Positions 62,599 through 64,000 of a DNA stretch of 64,000 bases are shown here, piece by piece. Location: the NCBI GenBank assembly GCA_046269235.1, contig JBJZOS010000002.1, positions 432,337 through 496,336 on the forward strand. The letters are read 5' to 3'. Position 1 is the first letter of the stretch. Each line of letters starts with the position of its first letter. The position numbers were made by a program, and so were the translations under genes. The stretch comes from Soonwooa sp032078105 (GTDB lineage Bacteria; Bacteroidota; Bacteroidia; Flavobacteriales; Weeksellaceae). The notes under the pieces were generated by a model, which ran no database searches, was not told the origin of the DNA, and worked only from the letters and a program-made list of their open reading frames with translations.

Positions 62599-62600
62599 AG

Positions 62601-62635
62601 AAAAGCCATCTGCAAGTTTTGTAGATGGCTTTTTT
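62601..62635 (+). terminator. Terminator after topA
   Basis: Stem AAGCCATCT..CAA / TTG..AGATGGCTT followed by T residues. Confidence 0.85.
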
Positions 62636-62669
62636 ATTGGTAAATTGGAGTGTTCAAAAAAGTTCAATT

Positions 62670-63569
62670 ATGTCCGAAATCAAAATACTTGATTTACAAT
62701 TTCAAGATACTCTACATGCGATTGGTTCTTTTTTAATCGAAAGTCAAGACGGTTTAATTCTTATCGAGGCGGGACCCGAATCCACTTTCGAGCATTTAAA
62801 ATTAGCTATCGAAAGAGCTGGTTTTAACATTAATGATGTCAAACACGTTTTATTAACGCATATTCATTTCGATCATGCGGGCGCCGCTTGGAAGTTTGCA
62901 AAATCTGGAGCTAAGATTTATGTTCATCCGAAAGGCTACTTGCACATGCTTAATCCAGACAGGTTATGGAATTCTGCCAAGATGATTTATGGCGACGATA
63001 TGGATCGGCTTTGGGGAAAAATGGAACCGATTGCCGAAGAAAATCTTGTCCAAGTTGAGGATAATGATATTGTTAAAATTGGAGAGCACGAATTCAAAAC
63101 GATTTACACACCTGGCCACGCCGTTCATCACAATGCGTATAGACTTGGGAGCGTTATTTTCACAGGCGACGTTGGAGGTGTCAAAATCGGAAATCATCCT
63201 GTCGTTCCGCCTTGTCCGCCACCAGACATCAATATTGAGCTTTGGAAACAATCTTTGGATAAACTTGATGCCGAAAATGCAGACGCATTTTATCTTACGC
63301 ATTTTGGTCGTCAAGAAAACACCAAACAACATACACAAGAACTTCGCGCGATTTTGGACGATTGGTCAAATTGGATAAAACCTTATTTTGAAAACGGGAA
63401 TTCACCTGACGAAATCACGCCAAAGTTTATGGAATACACGCAAAATCAACTTCGTGATAAAGGCTTGTCTGCAGAAGAAATACAAGTTTACGAATATGCG
63501 AACCCGAGTTGGATGTCTGTTTCTGGACTTTTGCGCTATTGGAAATTGAAGCACGAAGGCAGAATTTAA
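62670..63569 (+). CDS. MBL-fold metallo-hydrolase
   Basis: 299 residues from ATG 62670 (MSEIKILDLQFQDTLHAI). The frame is open to 62625, but that part lies partly in the topA terminator. Motif LTHIHFDHAGAAWKF (HxHxDH), His in TPGHAVHH, Asp in FTGDVGGV and a final His in FYLTHFGRQ, so two metal sites are complete. Resembles RNase Z/AHL-lactonase-like hydrolases of unknown substrate. A GC-rich dispersed element follows the stop. Confidence 0.92.
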   Translation: MSEIKILDLQFQDTLHAIGSFLIESQDGLILIEAGPESTFEHLKLAIERAGFNINDVKHVLLTHIHFDHAGAAWKFAKSGAKIYVHPKGYLHMLNPDRLWNSAKMIYGDDMDRLWGKMEPIAEENLVQVEDNDIVKIGEHEFKTIYTPGHAVHHNAYRLGSVIFTGDVGGVKIGNHPVVPPCPPPDINIELWKQSLDKLDAENADAFYLTHFGRQENTKQHTQELRAILDDWSNWIKPYFENGNSPDEITPKFMEYTQNQLRDKGLSAEEIQVYEYANPSWMSVSGLLRYWKLKHEGRI

Positions 63570-63590
63570 TTTATTATTTTTTCTATTCTG

Positions 63591-63745
63591 GGCAATCCTC
63601 GCGCCTTGCTGAGTCTTTGCCAGCTCGGTCGGGCTGTCCGCTGTATCTTGTTAGCTGCGCTCGGTCATCTATGCTTCGGTCGCTGCGCCTCCCGAAGCAC
63701 CGCCGCCTCGCTCCGCCCCAAGGATGCCGCTTCCATCCCTATTGC
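63591..63745 (+). repeat. GC-rich dispersed element, copy B
   Basis: Second copy of the element at 47210-47335, in the same orientation and again just after a + strand stop codon. Shared end blocks (GCCTTG, GGTCGGGCTGTCCGCTG, TATCTTG, AAGGAT, ATCCCTATTGC) frame a longer, different centre rich in GCTGCGC and CGCCTC. The ORF across it (63509-63784) is not a gene. Confidence 0.8.
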
Positions 63746-64000
63746 TTATGGAGAATAATCATTCATTTACGATTTTTAATTTAGAATTCTGAATTTCTAT
63801 GTTAGAATTCTGAATTATGTTTTGTGATATGTGAAGTAAATTATCTAGAATCTTATGTTTGCTTTTATGGTTAATGATTTATTTTATTAATGGGGATGAC
63901 GCGCAAGACTTCTCATTTCAGTCTTCTTTTAAAAAGCTCAGGTTCCTTTTTCAATTAAATTTAAGAATTAATAAGTGTAGACAAAAATAAACAGTCCTGA
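63746..64000. other. AT-rich end of the window
   Basis: No ORF and no clear terminator or promoter. Two near-identical short runs TTAGAATTCTGAATT occur at about 63781-63815. The next gene lies outside. Confidence 0.4.

Noticed and set aside
63509..63784. 91-residue ORF across the GC-rich element
   Set aside because: It begins inside the MBL hydrolase gene and its composition (Arg/Ser/Pro/Leu) is that of the non-coding element; the ORF at 47174-47362 in copy A is the same kind of artefact.

Overview
The window is a 64 kb piece of a low-GC chromosome from the phylum Bacteroidota, class Flavobacteriia, most likely family Weeksellaceae (Chryseobacterium-like). Evidence: a type IX secretion plug protein, GLPGLI, DUF4293, DUF2911 and DUF4129/DUF4350 families, a Rho factor with a long disordered insertion, promoters with the Bacteroidota -7 box TAnnTTTG, almost no Shine-Dalgarno sites, and intergenic GC-rich elements. 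The genus is an inference from gene order and protein style. I see no phage, transposase, CRISPR array or tRNA/rRNA gene.

Layout. 1-4.3 kb: end of ftsH, a LUD-domain gene, cdsA and psd (phospholipid synthesis). 4.4-6.1 kb: secreted alpha/beta hydrolase facing a GLPGLI protein. 6.3-12.2 kb: Fe-S assembly (IscA/SufA-like, sufB, sufC, sufD), then two overlapping paralogous membrane proteins of unknown function and an HExxH protein. 12.4-18.3 kb: ABC exporter, DUF4293, rho, a 2-oxoglutarate oxygenase and OsmC. 18.4-25.7 kb: a MoxR / DUF58 / DUF4350 / DUF4129 / SpoIIM cluster with a divergent RDD gene. 25.8-28.3 kb: M48 peptidase, then a two-component pair whose kinase lacks the phospho-acceptor His. 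28.4-35.3 kb: ABC-F ATPase, smpB, OmpA/TSP3 protein, YebC, YjjG phosphatase, an unlisted 45-aa ORF, ECF sigma factor and an exported protein. 35.3-39.4 kb: metK preceded by a SAM-II riboswitch, then divergent oxyR and catalase. 39.5-47.7 kb: hutI-hutG, DUF2911, methionine aminotransferase, miaA, redoxin, MBL hydrolase, T9SS plug and a small GNAT. 47.8-52.8 kb: trpS, a decay zone with at least two gene remnants, SanA-like protein, lspA, two small genes and a Cys-poor DksA-like protein. 52.9-63.6 kb: ileS, three polytopic membrane proteins (one EpsG/Wzy-like), topA and an MBL hydrolase.

Most of the window is conserved housekeeping. The parts that look least described are the SAM-II leader with a second hairpin over the metK ribosome site (36.6-36.8 kb), a GC-rich dispersed element present twice just 3' of stop codons (47.2 and 63.6 kb), a perfect 21-bp-arm palindrome after hutG (41.7 kb), the paralogous membrane pair after sufD, the His-less kinase, the ABC-F with one dead composite ATP site, and the three-gene membrane cluster between ileS and topA. 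All family assignments were made by eye from motifs; no database was searched.
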